From Hydrogenobaculum sp. (GTDB lineage: Bacteria; Aquificota; Aquificia; Aquificales; Aquificaceae), in NCBI GenBank assembly GCA_002878215.1, contig PNJC01000146.1, positions 1 through 32,929 of the forward strand: a stretch of 32,929 nt of DNA. Direction: 5' to 3'. The number at the start of each line of letters is the position of its first letter. The stretch's first letter is position 1. The notes beneath the pieces were generated by a model that saw only the letters and a list, made by a program, of their open reading frames with translations, did not search any database and was not told the origin of the DNA. The position numbers and the translations under genes were made by a program. Shown here piece by piece: positions 27,139-32,929 of the stretch.

Positions 27139-27160
27139 AAGAGGGGCTTTTGCCCCTTTT
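27139..27160. terminator. Bidirectional terminator between the porin and lolD
   Basis: GGGGC, TTTT, GCCCC with flanking A and T runs that extend the stem. It ends with TTTT on the plus strand and TTTTT on the minus strand, so it stops transcription from both sides. It touches the lolD stop codon. Confidence 0.85.
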
Positions 27161-27773
27161 ATCCAAGATATATTATTCTGTCAAAGAAAGGTTTTAGCTC
27201 TTCGTTGTGGGTAGCTACTATTATAGTTATATTTGATTCTTTGTTTAGGGATTTTAGTAAAGAAAAAATCTTCTTTGATTCTTTGTAATCAAGATTTCCA
27301 GTAGGCTCGTCGGCTATAAGGATTTGAGGCTCTCTCACAAGGGCTCTTGCTATAGCTACCCTTTGTTGCTCACCGCCTGAAAGCTCGTAGGGTTTGTGAT
27401 GAAGCCTGTGTTCTAACCTTAAGAATTTCAAAAGCTCCAAAGATTTTTTCATATCTCCAAACAAAGCCACATTTTCTAAGACGTTAAAATCTTCCAAAAG
27501 GTAGTAAAACTGAAAAATAAAGGATATATACTTTCTTCTTAACTTTGCTATTTTCTTTTCATCGGTGTGTTTTACGCCCATTATATAAACCTCTCCTTCC
27601 GTAGGATTGTCTATACCGCCTATTATGTGAAGGGTGGTAGATTTACCGCATCCGGAAGGTCCCATAATACCTACAAACTCACCCTTTTTAACAGATATGT
27701 TTAAGTTTTCAAACACAACGGTATCTTTGTATCTTTTTGATACGTTTTTTAGCTCTACAACACTTTCAGTCAT
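27159..27773 (-). CDS. lolD: Lipoprotein-export ABC ATPase (LolD-like)
   Basis: 204 residues of the MacB/LolD ATPase family. Walker A is GPSGCGKSTT near residue 35, Q-loop FIFQFYYLLEDFNVLENV lies near 86, signature LSGGEQQRVAIARAL near 131, and Walker B LIADEPTGNLD near 153. It powers extraction of lipoproteins from the inner membrane together with the membrane protein next door. Its start overlaps the stop of the permease gene by 8 bases. Confidence 0.87.
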   Translation of the reverse strand: MTESVVELKNVSKRYKDTVVFENLNISVKKGEFVGIMGPSGCGKSTTLHIIGGIDNPTEGEVYIMGVKHTDEKKIAKLRRKYISFIFQFYYLLEDFNVLENVALFGDMKKSLELLKFLRLEHRLHHKPYELSGGEQQRVAIARALVREPQILIADEPTGNLDYKESKKIFSLLKSLNKESNITIIVATHNEELKPFFDRIIYLG

Positions 27774-28965
27774 TTCTTAGTATCCTTACAATATTTTCTC
27801 TAACGGCGTAAAAAGACGGTATAAAACCAGCCAACATGCTCAAAAACATCACAAGCAAAAACACCTCTAGGATATCCTTAGAAGATATAGAAACTGGCAC
27901 GTATGACATAAGGTATATGCTTTTTTGCACGTGTATTAGTTTAAATTTGTTTATGAAAAACTCCAAAACAAAAGAAAGCATCACACCCACCAAAAACCCC
28001 ATAAAACTCAGCAAAAACCCTTGAATAAGCACTATAGCCATGATAAAACTTTTTGGTTCACCGTAAACTCTAAATATAGCGATATCTCTTAGCTTTTCTT
28101 TTACTTTTATAAAAAGTAGGCTTGTAATGTTGAAAGAAGCCACCACTATCATAAGAGTAAGCACAAAAAATATACCTCTTTCTTCGGTTTGAAGGGCTTC
28201 AAAAAGCGGTTTATTCATATCTATCCAAGTTGTGATTACAAACTTATCTCCTACCATAGGTTTTAGGCTTTTAGCAAAAGCGCTTGCCTCAAAAGGATTT
28301 TTTAAGTTTATCTCAATAACCCTCGTAGGCGGATTGTTTACAAAAAGCTTATCGGCAAGGCTATTATCCATAAGCACAGTAGAATAATCAATATCAAATA
28401 TACCACTATGAAGAGTACCCACCACCGGTAAGTTTTGAACTTTTGGCATATAACCAAAAGGCGTTTGGATACCAACCGGCGATATAATGCTTACATAATC
28501 TCCTAAAGAAGCTCCAAGCATAGAAGCCAAATCACTCCCTAGTATTACACCTTTTTTATCTAGAGATCCCTTTATCTTACTTGAAAAAAAACCAAGGTTT
28601 TTCTTGTTGTTAAAATCCATAGCATCTACGTTTACAGCGCTAATGTAAGAGCCTCTTTGAATAGCTCCGTGATATATCTTAAAATAAGAAAATAGCTTTA
28701 TATCGTTGTTTTTTTCTAAAAGCTTCAAAACTTTTGGTACATCTGTTTTAGAATTATCCCCTATATATGTTAAGATAATGTTTGGCATAGACCCAAGAAG
28801 CTTTACCCTTAGGTTGTCTTGAAAGCCTTCAAAAACTCCGTTTGTAAGAAGTATTCCTGCGGTACTTATCACAATTCCAAGAAAAGATATAAAGCTAATA
28901 ATAAAAGTGCTTCCTTTGAAACTAAGCAAGTACCTAATAGCTATCTTTAACGCTCTAAATCTCAC
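27766..28965 (-). CDS. LolC/LolE-type (FtsX-fold) permease
   Basis: 399 residues with one N-terminal helix (about 20-42), a large periplasmic domain (about 45-270) and three C-terminal helices, the LolC/E layout. The N-terminus has AIRYLLSFKGSTFIISFISF and the C-terminus ends AVRENIVRILRND. Only one such gene accompanies lolD, so the transporter may be built on a single LolF-like subunit or a second copy lies elsewhere. The start is GTG 28965. Minus-strand TATAAT at 28973-28978 is 7 bases before it, so the mRNA may be leaderless. Confidence 0.83.
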   Translation of the reverse strand: MRFRALKIAIRYLLSFKGSTFIISFISFLGIVISTAGILLTNGVFEGFQDNLRVKLLGSMPNIILTYIGDNSKTDVPKVLKLLEKNNDIKLFSYFKIYHGAIQRGSYISAVNVDAMDFNNKKNLGFFSSKIKGSLDKKGVILGSDLASMLGASLGDYVSIISPVGIQTPFGYMPKVQNLPVVGTLHSGIFDIDYSTVLMDNSLADKLFVNNPPTRVIEINLKNPFEASAFAKSLKPMVGDKFVITTWIDMNKPLFEALQTEERGIFFVLTLMIVVASFNITSLLFIKVKEKLRDIAIFRVYGEPKSFIMAIVLIQGFLLSFMGFLVGVMLSFVLEFFINKFKLIHVQKSIYLMSYVPVSISSKDILEVFLLVMFLSMLAGFIPSFYAVRENIVRILRND

Positions 28966-28972
28966 AGCTTAT

Positions 28973-28978
28973 ATTATA
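28973..28978 (-). promoter_or_regulatory. -10 box of the lol operon, leaderless type with GTG start
   Basis: TATAAT on the minus strand, 7 bases before the GTG start, no Shine-Dalgarno. Confidence 0.5.
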
Positions 28979-29045
28979 CTTGTTGTAAATGAAAATATCA
29001 TGAGAGTAATAAATACAAAACTTATAATATTAAAACAAAAAATTA

Positions 29046-29054
29046 TGGTAAAAT
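29046..29054 (+). promoter_or_regulatory. Extended -10 promoter of the rpsF operon
   Basis: TGG plus TAAAAT, about 45 bases before the rpsF ATG. It would give a leader of roughly 38 bases with a strong AAGGAGG site, unlike the leaderless units. Confidence 0.5.
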
Positions 29055-29098
29055 ATTTGTTTAAAGCGTTAAACTTTGATTAATTTTAAGGAGGTAGC

Positions 29099-29434
29099 AT
29101 GAGCTCAAGACATTATCGTGCACAGAGGATGTACGAAAGTGTGGTGGTGTTTAAGCCCACACTTACCGAGGATGAGTACAACACAAAGCTAAACGAAGTC
29201 AAAGACTTCATAGCTAAAAAAGGTGGAAACATAGTCCACGAAGAAGATTGGGGCACAAAGAACTTGGCCTATAAAATAAGCGGTTTTGGCCATGGAAGAT
29301 ACCACTTCTTTAAAATATTTTCTACAAATCCGCAACTACCAAACGACCTTGACTTTTATTACAAGATAAACGAAGATGTCATAAGATGGTTAAACATACT
29401 ATCCAAAGAAAGTAGCGAGGAGAAGGCTTCGTAA
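29099..29434 (+). CDS. rpsF: 30S ribosomal protein bS6
   Basis: 111 residues. YESVVVFKPTLTEDEYNT, then WGTKNLAYKISGFGHGRYHFF, and EDVIRWLNI are characteristic of S6, which pairs with S18 on the 30S platform. A short N-terminal extension (MSSRHYRAQR) precedes the family core. Strong AAGGAGG, 5 bases before the ATG. First gene of the conserved rpsF-ssb-rpsR-rplI operon. Confidence 0.95.
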   Translation: MSSRHYRAQRMYESVVVFKPTLTEDEYNTKLNEVKDFIAKKGGNIVHEEDWGTKNLAYKISGFGHGRYHFFKIFSTNPQLPNDLDFYYKINEDVIRWLNILSKESSEEKAS

Positions 29435-29450
29435 TAAATAGGGGAATTTT

Positions 29451-29909
29451 ATGATAAATAAAGTTATTTTAATAGGTAGACTCACGAAAGACCCGGAATT
29501 AAGGATACTACCATCTGGCAACAAGACAATTGACATATCCATAGCCTACAACAGAAATTACAAAGTAAACAACGAGTGGAAAGAGGAAGCTCACTATTTT
29601 GATGTAAAAGCCTATGGAGCGTTGGCTGATAGACTATCCACACAAATATCAAAAGGTTATATGATACTTGTAGAAGGAAGACTTGCTCAAGACAGATGGA
29701 CTTCTCAAGATGGTAAAAATATGTCTAAAGTAAGCATAGTAGCCGAAAGCATAAAGATAATCTCAAAACCACAAGGGGCACAGAATAAACCTTCTACACA
29801 AGAAGATTTGTCTGAAGGCTTTTACAACGATGAAGATATAAACGGCATAGAAAATATTAAGTCTGATATAGAAAAAAGTATAGAGGACGATGATGATGTA
29901 CCTTTTTAA
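29451..29909 (+). CDS. ssb: Single-stranded DNA-binding protein
   Basis: 152 residues. The OB fold spans about 1-108 (VILIGRLTKDPELRILPSG, HYFDVKAYGALADRL, ILVEGRLAQDRW). A polar disordered linker follows, then the acidic tip EDDDDVPF that binds partner proteins. It coats single-stranded DNA in replication and repair. Its place between rpsF and rpsR is the common bacterial order. Confidence 0.96.
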   Translation: MINKVILIGRLTKDPELRILPSGNKTIDISIAYNRNYKVNNEWKEEAHYFDVKAYGALADRLSTQISKGYMILVEGRLAQDRWTSQDGKNMSKVSIVAESIKIISKPQGAQNKPSTQEDLSEGFYNDEDINGIENIKSDIEKSIEDDDDVPF

Positions 29910-29936
29910 AAACTTTGAAAAAAAGGAGTGTGAAGT

Positions 29937-30158
29937 ATGATGGAAACTAAGATGAAAAAAGCTAAAGTTTGCAAGTTTTGCATGGAAAAAAGAGACCCAG
30001 ATTATAAGAATTACAACGAACTAAGAGAGTTTATGTCTGAGCACGGGAAAATTCTTCCAAGAAGAATGACTTTCGTATGCGCCAAACACCAAAGAAAGTT
30101 GGCCAACGAAATAAAAAGGGCTAGACAGTTGGCTTTACTACCTTACGTAGTTGTATAA
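29937..30158 (+). CDS. rpsR: 30S ribosomal protein bS18, zinc-binding type
   Basis: 73 residues ending [13 protein letters not shown], the S18 C-terminus. C12 and C15 (CKFC) with C48 and H51 (CAKH) form a zinc-ribbon-like set, so this is the zinc-containing (C+) form. AAGGAG lies 8 bases before the first of two near-adjacent ATG codons (29937, 29940). Confidence 0.95.
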   Translation: MMETKMKKAKVCKFCMEKRDPDYKNYNELREFMSEHGKILPRRMTFVCAKHQRKLANEIKRARQLALLPYVVV

Positions 30159-30168
30159 GGAGGATATC

Positions 30169-30618
30169 ATGAAGGTAATACTTTTAGAAGAATTGGAAGG
30201 ACGCGGAAGCTTTGGAGATATCATAACGGTAAAAGATGGCTTTGCTAACAACTACCTAATACCAAGAAAATTGGCATTACCAGCCACTGAGGGCAACATA
30301 AAACATATTCAAAGCATACTCTCTCAAAAAGCTAGAAAACTTGAAAAGATAAGGGCTCAAGCTCAAGAGTTAGCCAAAAAACTCGATGGTGCAGAAATAA
30401 CCATCAGAAAACCAGTAGGTCAAAATGGTAAGCTGTTTGGTTCTATAACCACTTCAGACATAGCCAAAGCCCTTAACGAAAAAGGCTTTAACGTAGATAA
30501 GAAACAAATCATAATAAGCTCACCCATTAAAAACTTAGGTTTATATACCATAAAAGTGAGATTACACAACGACGTATACGCTAATATCAAAGTAAACGTA
30601 GAAGAAGAACAAAAGTAA
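30169..30618 (+). CDS. rplI: 50S ribosomal protein bL9
   Basis: 149 residues. The N-domain KVILLEELEGRGSFGDIITV, with NNYLIPRKLA and PAT, is the L9 signature. The long connecting helix spans about 45-75, and the C-domain follows (NGKLFGSITTSDIA). ATG 30169 follows AAGGAGG at 5-base spacing; the TTG 18 bases earlier would read through that site. Last gene of the operon before a terminator. Confidence 0.95.
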   Translation: MKVILLEELEGRGSFGDIITVKDGFANNYLIPRKLALPATEGNIKHIQSILSQKARKLEKIRAQAQELAKKLDGAEITIRKPVGQNGKLFGSITTSDIAKALNEKGFNVDKKQIIISSPIKNLGLYTIKVRLHNDVYANIKVNVEEEQK

Positions 30619-30629
30619 ATATCCTATAT

Positions 30630-30651
30630 AGCTGGCTTTATGCCAGCTTTT
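30630..30651 (+). terminator. Rho-independent terminator of the rpsF operon
   Basis: AGCTGGC, a 5-base loop, and GCCAGCT followed by TTT form a 7-bp stem plus T-run, 12 bases after the rplI stop. Confidence 0.88.
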
Positions 30652-30688
30652 CCAATGTAAAATCATAGATTTCTATAAATACATAAGT

Positions 30689-30694
30689 TATCAT
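30689..30694 (+). promoter_or_regulatory. Possible -10 box, leaderless type
   Basis: TATCAT, one mismatch from consensus, exactly 6 bases before the ATG at 30701. Confidence 0.4.
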
Positions 30695-30700
30695 TTACTT

Positions 30701-31150
30701 ATGAATGTTTTAGTGCTTTTCATACATATAACATTTGCTTGCTTGTGGGTAGGTGGCATGCTGTTTATGGTGTTTGTATCTTCTCCGTACATAAGAAAAA
30801 CGCCGTTTAAAGATGAGGCTTTTCAAAACATAGGGAAGAGGTTTAGCAACATAGGTACTCTAATAGGTCTTCCAACGCTTTTCATAACAGGTCTTTTAAA
30901 CATGCATTTTTTATCAGTACCTTACAGCTCATTACTTCATCCAGAGTCAGTATATCAAAAAACGCTTCAAATTAAAATTCACACTTTTTTCTTGATAGTG
31001 TTGATATCAATTCTTCATGATTTTTATTTTAGTCCAAAAGCCAAAAACTCTAAAAAATACGCAAAAATAACAAGAATACTGGGTATATTAAACTTAATTT
31101 TAAGCCTAGGCATAGTTTTTCTTGCAAGCGCTTTGAGATACAACATGTGA
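30701..31150 (+). CDS. Four-helix membrane protein, CopD-like
   Basis: 149 residues with four predicted helices (about 3-24, 50-72, 88-106 and 126-146). The N-terminus (IHITFACLWVGGMLFMVFV, then SSPYIRK) resembles CopD/HemJ-type proteins, with histidines H9, H69, H80, H94 and H105 that could bind metal or heme. Family assignment is by resemblance only. It follows the rplI terminator and has its own promoter. Confidence 0.5.
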   Translation: MNVLVLFIHITFACLWVGGMLFMVFVSSPYIRKTPFKDEAFQNIGKRFSNIGTLIGLPTLFITGLLNMHFLSVPYSSLLHPESVYQKTLQIKIHTFFLIVLISILHDFYFSPKAKNSKKYAKITRILGILNLILSLGIVFLASALRYNM

Positions 31151-31156
31151 TAAAAT
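31148..31156 (+). promoter_or_regulatory. Extended -10 promoter, leaderless type
   Basis: TGA plus TAAAAT, exactly 6 bases before the ATG at 31163. The TGA is also the stop codon of the preceding gene. Confidence 0.5.
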
Positions 31157-31162
31157 TGTTTT

Positions 31163-31747
31163 ATGGAAAAAAATCATTCAATAACATCCTTAGCTTTTGG
31201 TATACTTATAGGTTATTGGCTTTTAACAATAACAATAAACGCCGTAAAAATAAAAGTAGGAAATAAAGAAAAACTAATTCAAAAATACCTAACCGAGGAT
31301 GAACGCATAATAGCAGAAGGAGAAATGGTATACGTAAAGGAAATTATCACAGCCATATCAACAGGCATAATCGGACTAATAGTAAGCGTATTTGTATTGC
31401 TGGTCAAAAAAGATGTAAGCCTATTTTTCTTGGTATTTTTATACGCAGCAAGCTTTAGCTTATCTATATTAGTAAAACCTTACGTTTTGAAAAAAACCAC
31501 AAAACTTCTCATCACAAACAAAAGGCTTATCTTAGCTTATGGAACCTGGAGCAACAACGTAATTGATTATAGCCTTGACAAAATATCAAACATAGTGTTA
31601 AAACAAAGTCTTTTGGGTAGAATTTTTGGTTTTTCAAAAATTGCTATAATAAGCACATCTGGAGCAGAACTAAAAATCTGGAACAGAGAACTTGAATTAA
31701 AAAACGCCGAAGAGTTTATAAAAGCTTTTGTATCAATGAGAACTTAG
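31163..31747 (+). CDS. Membrane protein with bacterial PH domain (bPH2/DUF304-like)
   Basis: 194 residues. One N-terminal helix (about 7-27) is followed by EDERIIAEGEMVY, two central helices (about 58-78 and 81-101), and a soluble domain. The sequence TKLLITNKRLILAYGTW with the later IDYSLDKISNIVLKQ fits the bPH2 domain, which is often found in small membrane proteins of unknown role. It converges on the next gene with only 2 bases between stops and no visible terminator. Confidence 0.7.
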   Translation: MEKNHSITSLAFGILIGYWLLTITINAVKIKVGNKEKLIQKYLTEDERIIAEGEMVYVKEIITAISTGIIGLIVSVFVLLVKKDVSLFFLVFLYAASFSLSILVKPYVLKKTTKLLITNKRLILAYGTWSNNVIDYSLDKISNIVLKQSLLGRIFGFSKIAIISTSGAELKIWNRELELKNAEEFIKAFVSMRT

Positions 31748-31749
31748 TT

Positions 31750-32040
31750 TTATTTACATATTTTCTCTTCTGTGGTGGAGCTTGGTACTTTTTGACCTTG
31801 TTTAAAATGTGATTTTTCTATATTTATACATCCTTTTGTGCTTAGGTTTAATTTGATAAATCCATCTTGATTATCAGTTTTTGTATAAAAGCTTTTAACA
31901 GAGGAAGCAGGACATATTGTTTGAACAGTAGTATAATCTGGCACACGCTGACCATAGCTAAAGTGCTCTGTAGTTATCTTTATACAATCACCATAAGAAA
32001 AACCAAACACTAAAATTCCTAAAATAAAAAACTTTTTCAT
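31750..32040 (-). CDS. Secreted protein with two cysteine-framed repeats
   Basis: 96 residues with a signal peptide (MKKFFILGILVFGFSYG, cleavage near 17). The mature part is a duplication. Residues 19-43 and 71-95 are both 25 long, begin and end with Cys, and share C-I-x-I-x3-HF-x2-GQ-(R/K)-VP-x2-TT-x3-IC. Each repeat could be closed by one disulfide. A linker (44-70) separates them. I do not recognise the family. AAGGAGG precedes the ATG, and TATAAT at 32067-32072 is a likely promoter overlapping the hisF stop. Confidence 0.75.
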   Translation of the reverse strand: MKKFFILGILVFGFSYGDCIKITTEHFSYGQRVPDYTTVQTICPASSVKSFYTKTDNQDGFIKLNLSTKGCINIEKSHFKQGQKVPSSTTEEKICK

Positions 32041-32066
32041 AACACCTCCTTAAAACATATTTGTAA

Positions 32067-32072
32067 ATTATA
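32067..32072 (-). promoter_or_regulatory. -10 box for the two-repeat secreted protein
   Basis: TATAAT on the minus strand over the hisF stop codon, 26 bases before the ATG at 32040, with AAGGAGG in the short leader. Confidence 0.45.
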
Positions 32073-32826
32073 TTCTAACATGCACGTTATTTTCTTTCAA
32101 ATAAGCTTTTAACCTTGGTATAGATATTTCTTTAAAGTGAAATATTGAGGCTGCTAAGCAAGCGCTTGCTTCTGTCATTTTAAAAGCTTCTAAAAAATGT
32201 TCTTCTTTACCAGCCCCACCAGAGGCTATAACGGGTATGTTTACGGCTTTTGATATAGTGCTTGTTAGTTTTATATCGTAACCTGATTTTGTACCATCTT
32301 TATCTATAGAGGTTAATAAAATTTCACCAGCCCCAAGAGATTCCACTTGTTTAGCCCATTCTATAGCGTTTAAATCTGTATTTACCCTACCGCCGTTTAT
32401 GTAAACATGCCAAATATCATTATCTACATGTTTTGCGTCTATTGCTACCACTATACACTGAGAGCCAAACTTCCTTGCACTCTCGTAGATAAGCTGAGGA
32501 TTTTTAACGGCAGCTGAGTTTATGGATACTTTATCAGCACCAGCTTCCAAAAGCTTTCTTATGTCGTCTAAAGTTCTTATCCCACCTCCTATGGTAAAAG
32601 GGGTGAAGATATTTTCAGCTACTCTTCTTGCCAAATCTATAACCGTATTTCTTTTTTCATAAGAGGCTGTAATATCTAAAAACACTATCTCATCAGCCTT
32701 TTGCTCTTCATAAACAACTGCATTTTCTACTGGATCCCCAGCATCTTTTAAATCTACAAAATTTATACCTTTTACCACCCTACCATCTTTTATGTCAAGA
32801 CACGGTATAATCCTCTTAGCGAGCAT
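32068..32826 (-). CDS. hisF: Imidazole glycerol phosphate synthase cyclase subunit
   Basis: 252-residue TIM barrel that, with HisH, makes imidazole glycerol phosphate and AICAR in histidine synthesis. Catalytic Asp residues lie in [13 protein letters not shown] (D11) and [15 protein letters not shown] (near 130 in the C-half). Phosphate-binding motifs FTIGGGIRT and PVIASGGAG are present. AAGGAG precedes the ATG. Its start overlaps the preceding gene by 11 bases. hisH is not in the window. Confidence 0.96.
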   Translation of the reverse strand: MLAKRIIPCLDIKDGRVVKGINFVDLKDAGDPVENAVVYEEQKADEIVFLDITASYEKRNTVIDLARRVAENIFTPFTIGGGIRTLDDIRKLLEAGADKVSINSAAVKNPQLIYESARKFGSQCIVVAIDAKHVDNDIWHVYINGGRVNTDLNAIEWAKQVESLGAGEILLTSIDKDGTKSGYDIKLTSTISKAVNIPVIASGGAGKEEHFLEAFKMTEASACLAASIFHFKEISIPRLKAYLKENNVHVRI

Positions 32827-32929
32827 TATTTAACTCCTTATCTATGTTTTTCGTTTCGTTATCTATTTTATGAGTTTCTCTGTTTATTTCTTGTATTATT
32901 TTAGGTAATATGCTGTTTGGATTTCTTGA
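32816..32929 (-). CDS. 3' end of a gene upstream of hisF
   Basis: An open frame enters from the window edge and ends at TAA 32816-32818, encoding 37 residues with the ending [10 protein letters not shown]. The tail is polar and heptad-like ([15 protein letters not shown]), probably helical or coiled coil. It overlaps the hisF start by 11 bases and contains the hisF Shine-Dalgarno, so the genes are co-transcribed. The product cannot be named. Confidence 0.65.
   Translation of the reverse strand, partial: SRNPNSILPKIIQEINRETHKIDNETKNIDKELNNAR

Overview
The window looks like chromosomal DNA from a thermophilic, low-GC member of the Aquificae. Hydrogenobaculum is my best guess; this rests on gene repertoire and protein style, not on any search. 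Supporting points are the gene-dense AT-rich layout, a stand-alone MnmC2 methyltransferase of the Aquifex type, an AspRS of predicted non-discriminating type, a cytochrome bd oxidase and an ArsB arsenite pump. The window is almost entirely protein-coding. I see no rRNA, tRNA, CRISPR array, insertion sequence or prophage.

Layout, left to right. Positions 1-98 hold the tail of an upstream gene whose reading frame is ambiguous. argG and smc follow (132-4788). A tightly overlapping series runs from 4812 to 10325: an FAH-family enzyme, an OppC/DppC-type permease, a DUF58 protein, two small membrane proteins, a metallo-beta-lactamase-fold hydrolase, thiL and mnmC2. A convergent 98-residue gene, a HIT protein, a DUF554 membrane protein, gap and obg come next. 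On the minus strand lies cytochrome bd (cydA-cydB), preceded by a 31-codon gene not described elsewhere in this annotation's families, and upstream of that a small exported protein. Rightward again come aspS, a DinG/XPD-like Fe-S helicase, infC, rpmI, proB and arsB. A leftward rhodanese and a RelB/YafQ-type toxin-antitoxin pair follow, then a FadL-type outer-membrane protein with a Fur-like site on its promoter. A LolD plus LolC/E lipoprotein-export pair is leftward. The classical rpsF-ssb-rpsR-rplI operon is rightward, followed by two membrane proteins. The window ends with a leftward secreted two-repeat protein, hisF, and the 3' end of another gene.

Two themes link the genes. First, at least eleven transcription units begin with a TATAAT-like -10 box only 6-9 bases before the start codon and have no Shine-Dalgarno sequence. 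This predicts leaderless mRNAs. Ribosomal protein, oxidase, outer-membrane and toxin-antitoxin genes instead carry strong AAGGAGG-type sites. Second, several intergenic gaps contain near-perfect palindromes (upstream of arsB, between the toxin-antitoxin pair and the porin, upstream of cyd) that look like operators, although no regulator gene lies in the window.

The best candidate for something undescribed is the 31-residue protein directly upstream of cydA. It resembles only the twin-arginine signal-anchor of a Rieske iron-sulfur protein and may be a small subunit of the bd oxidase.
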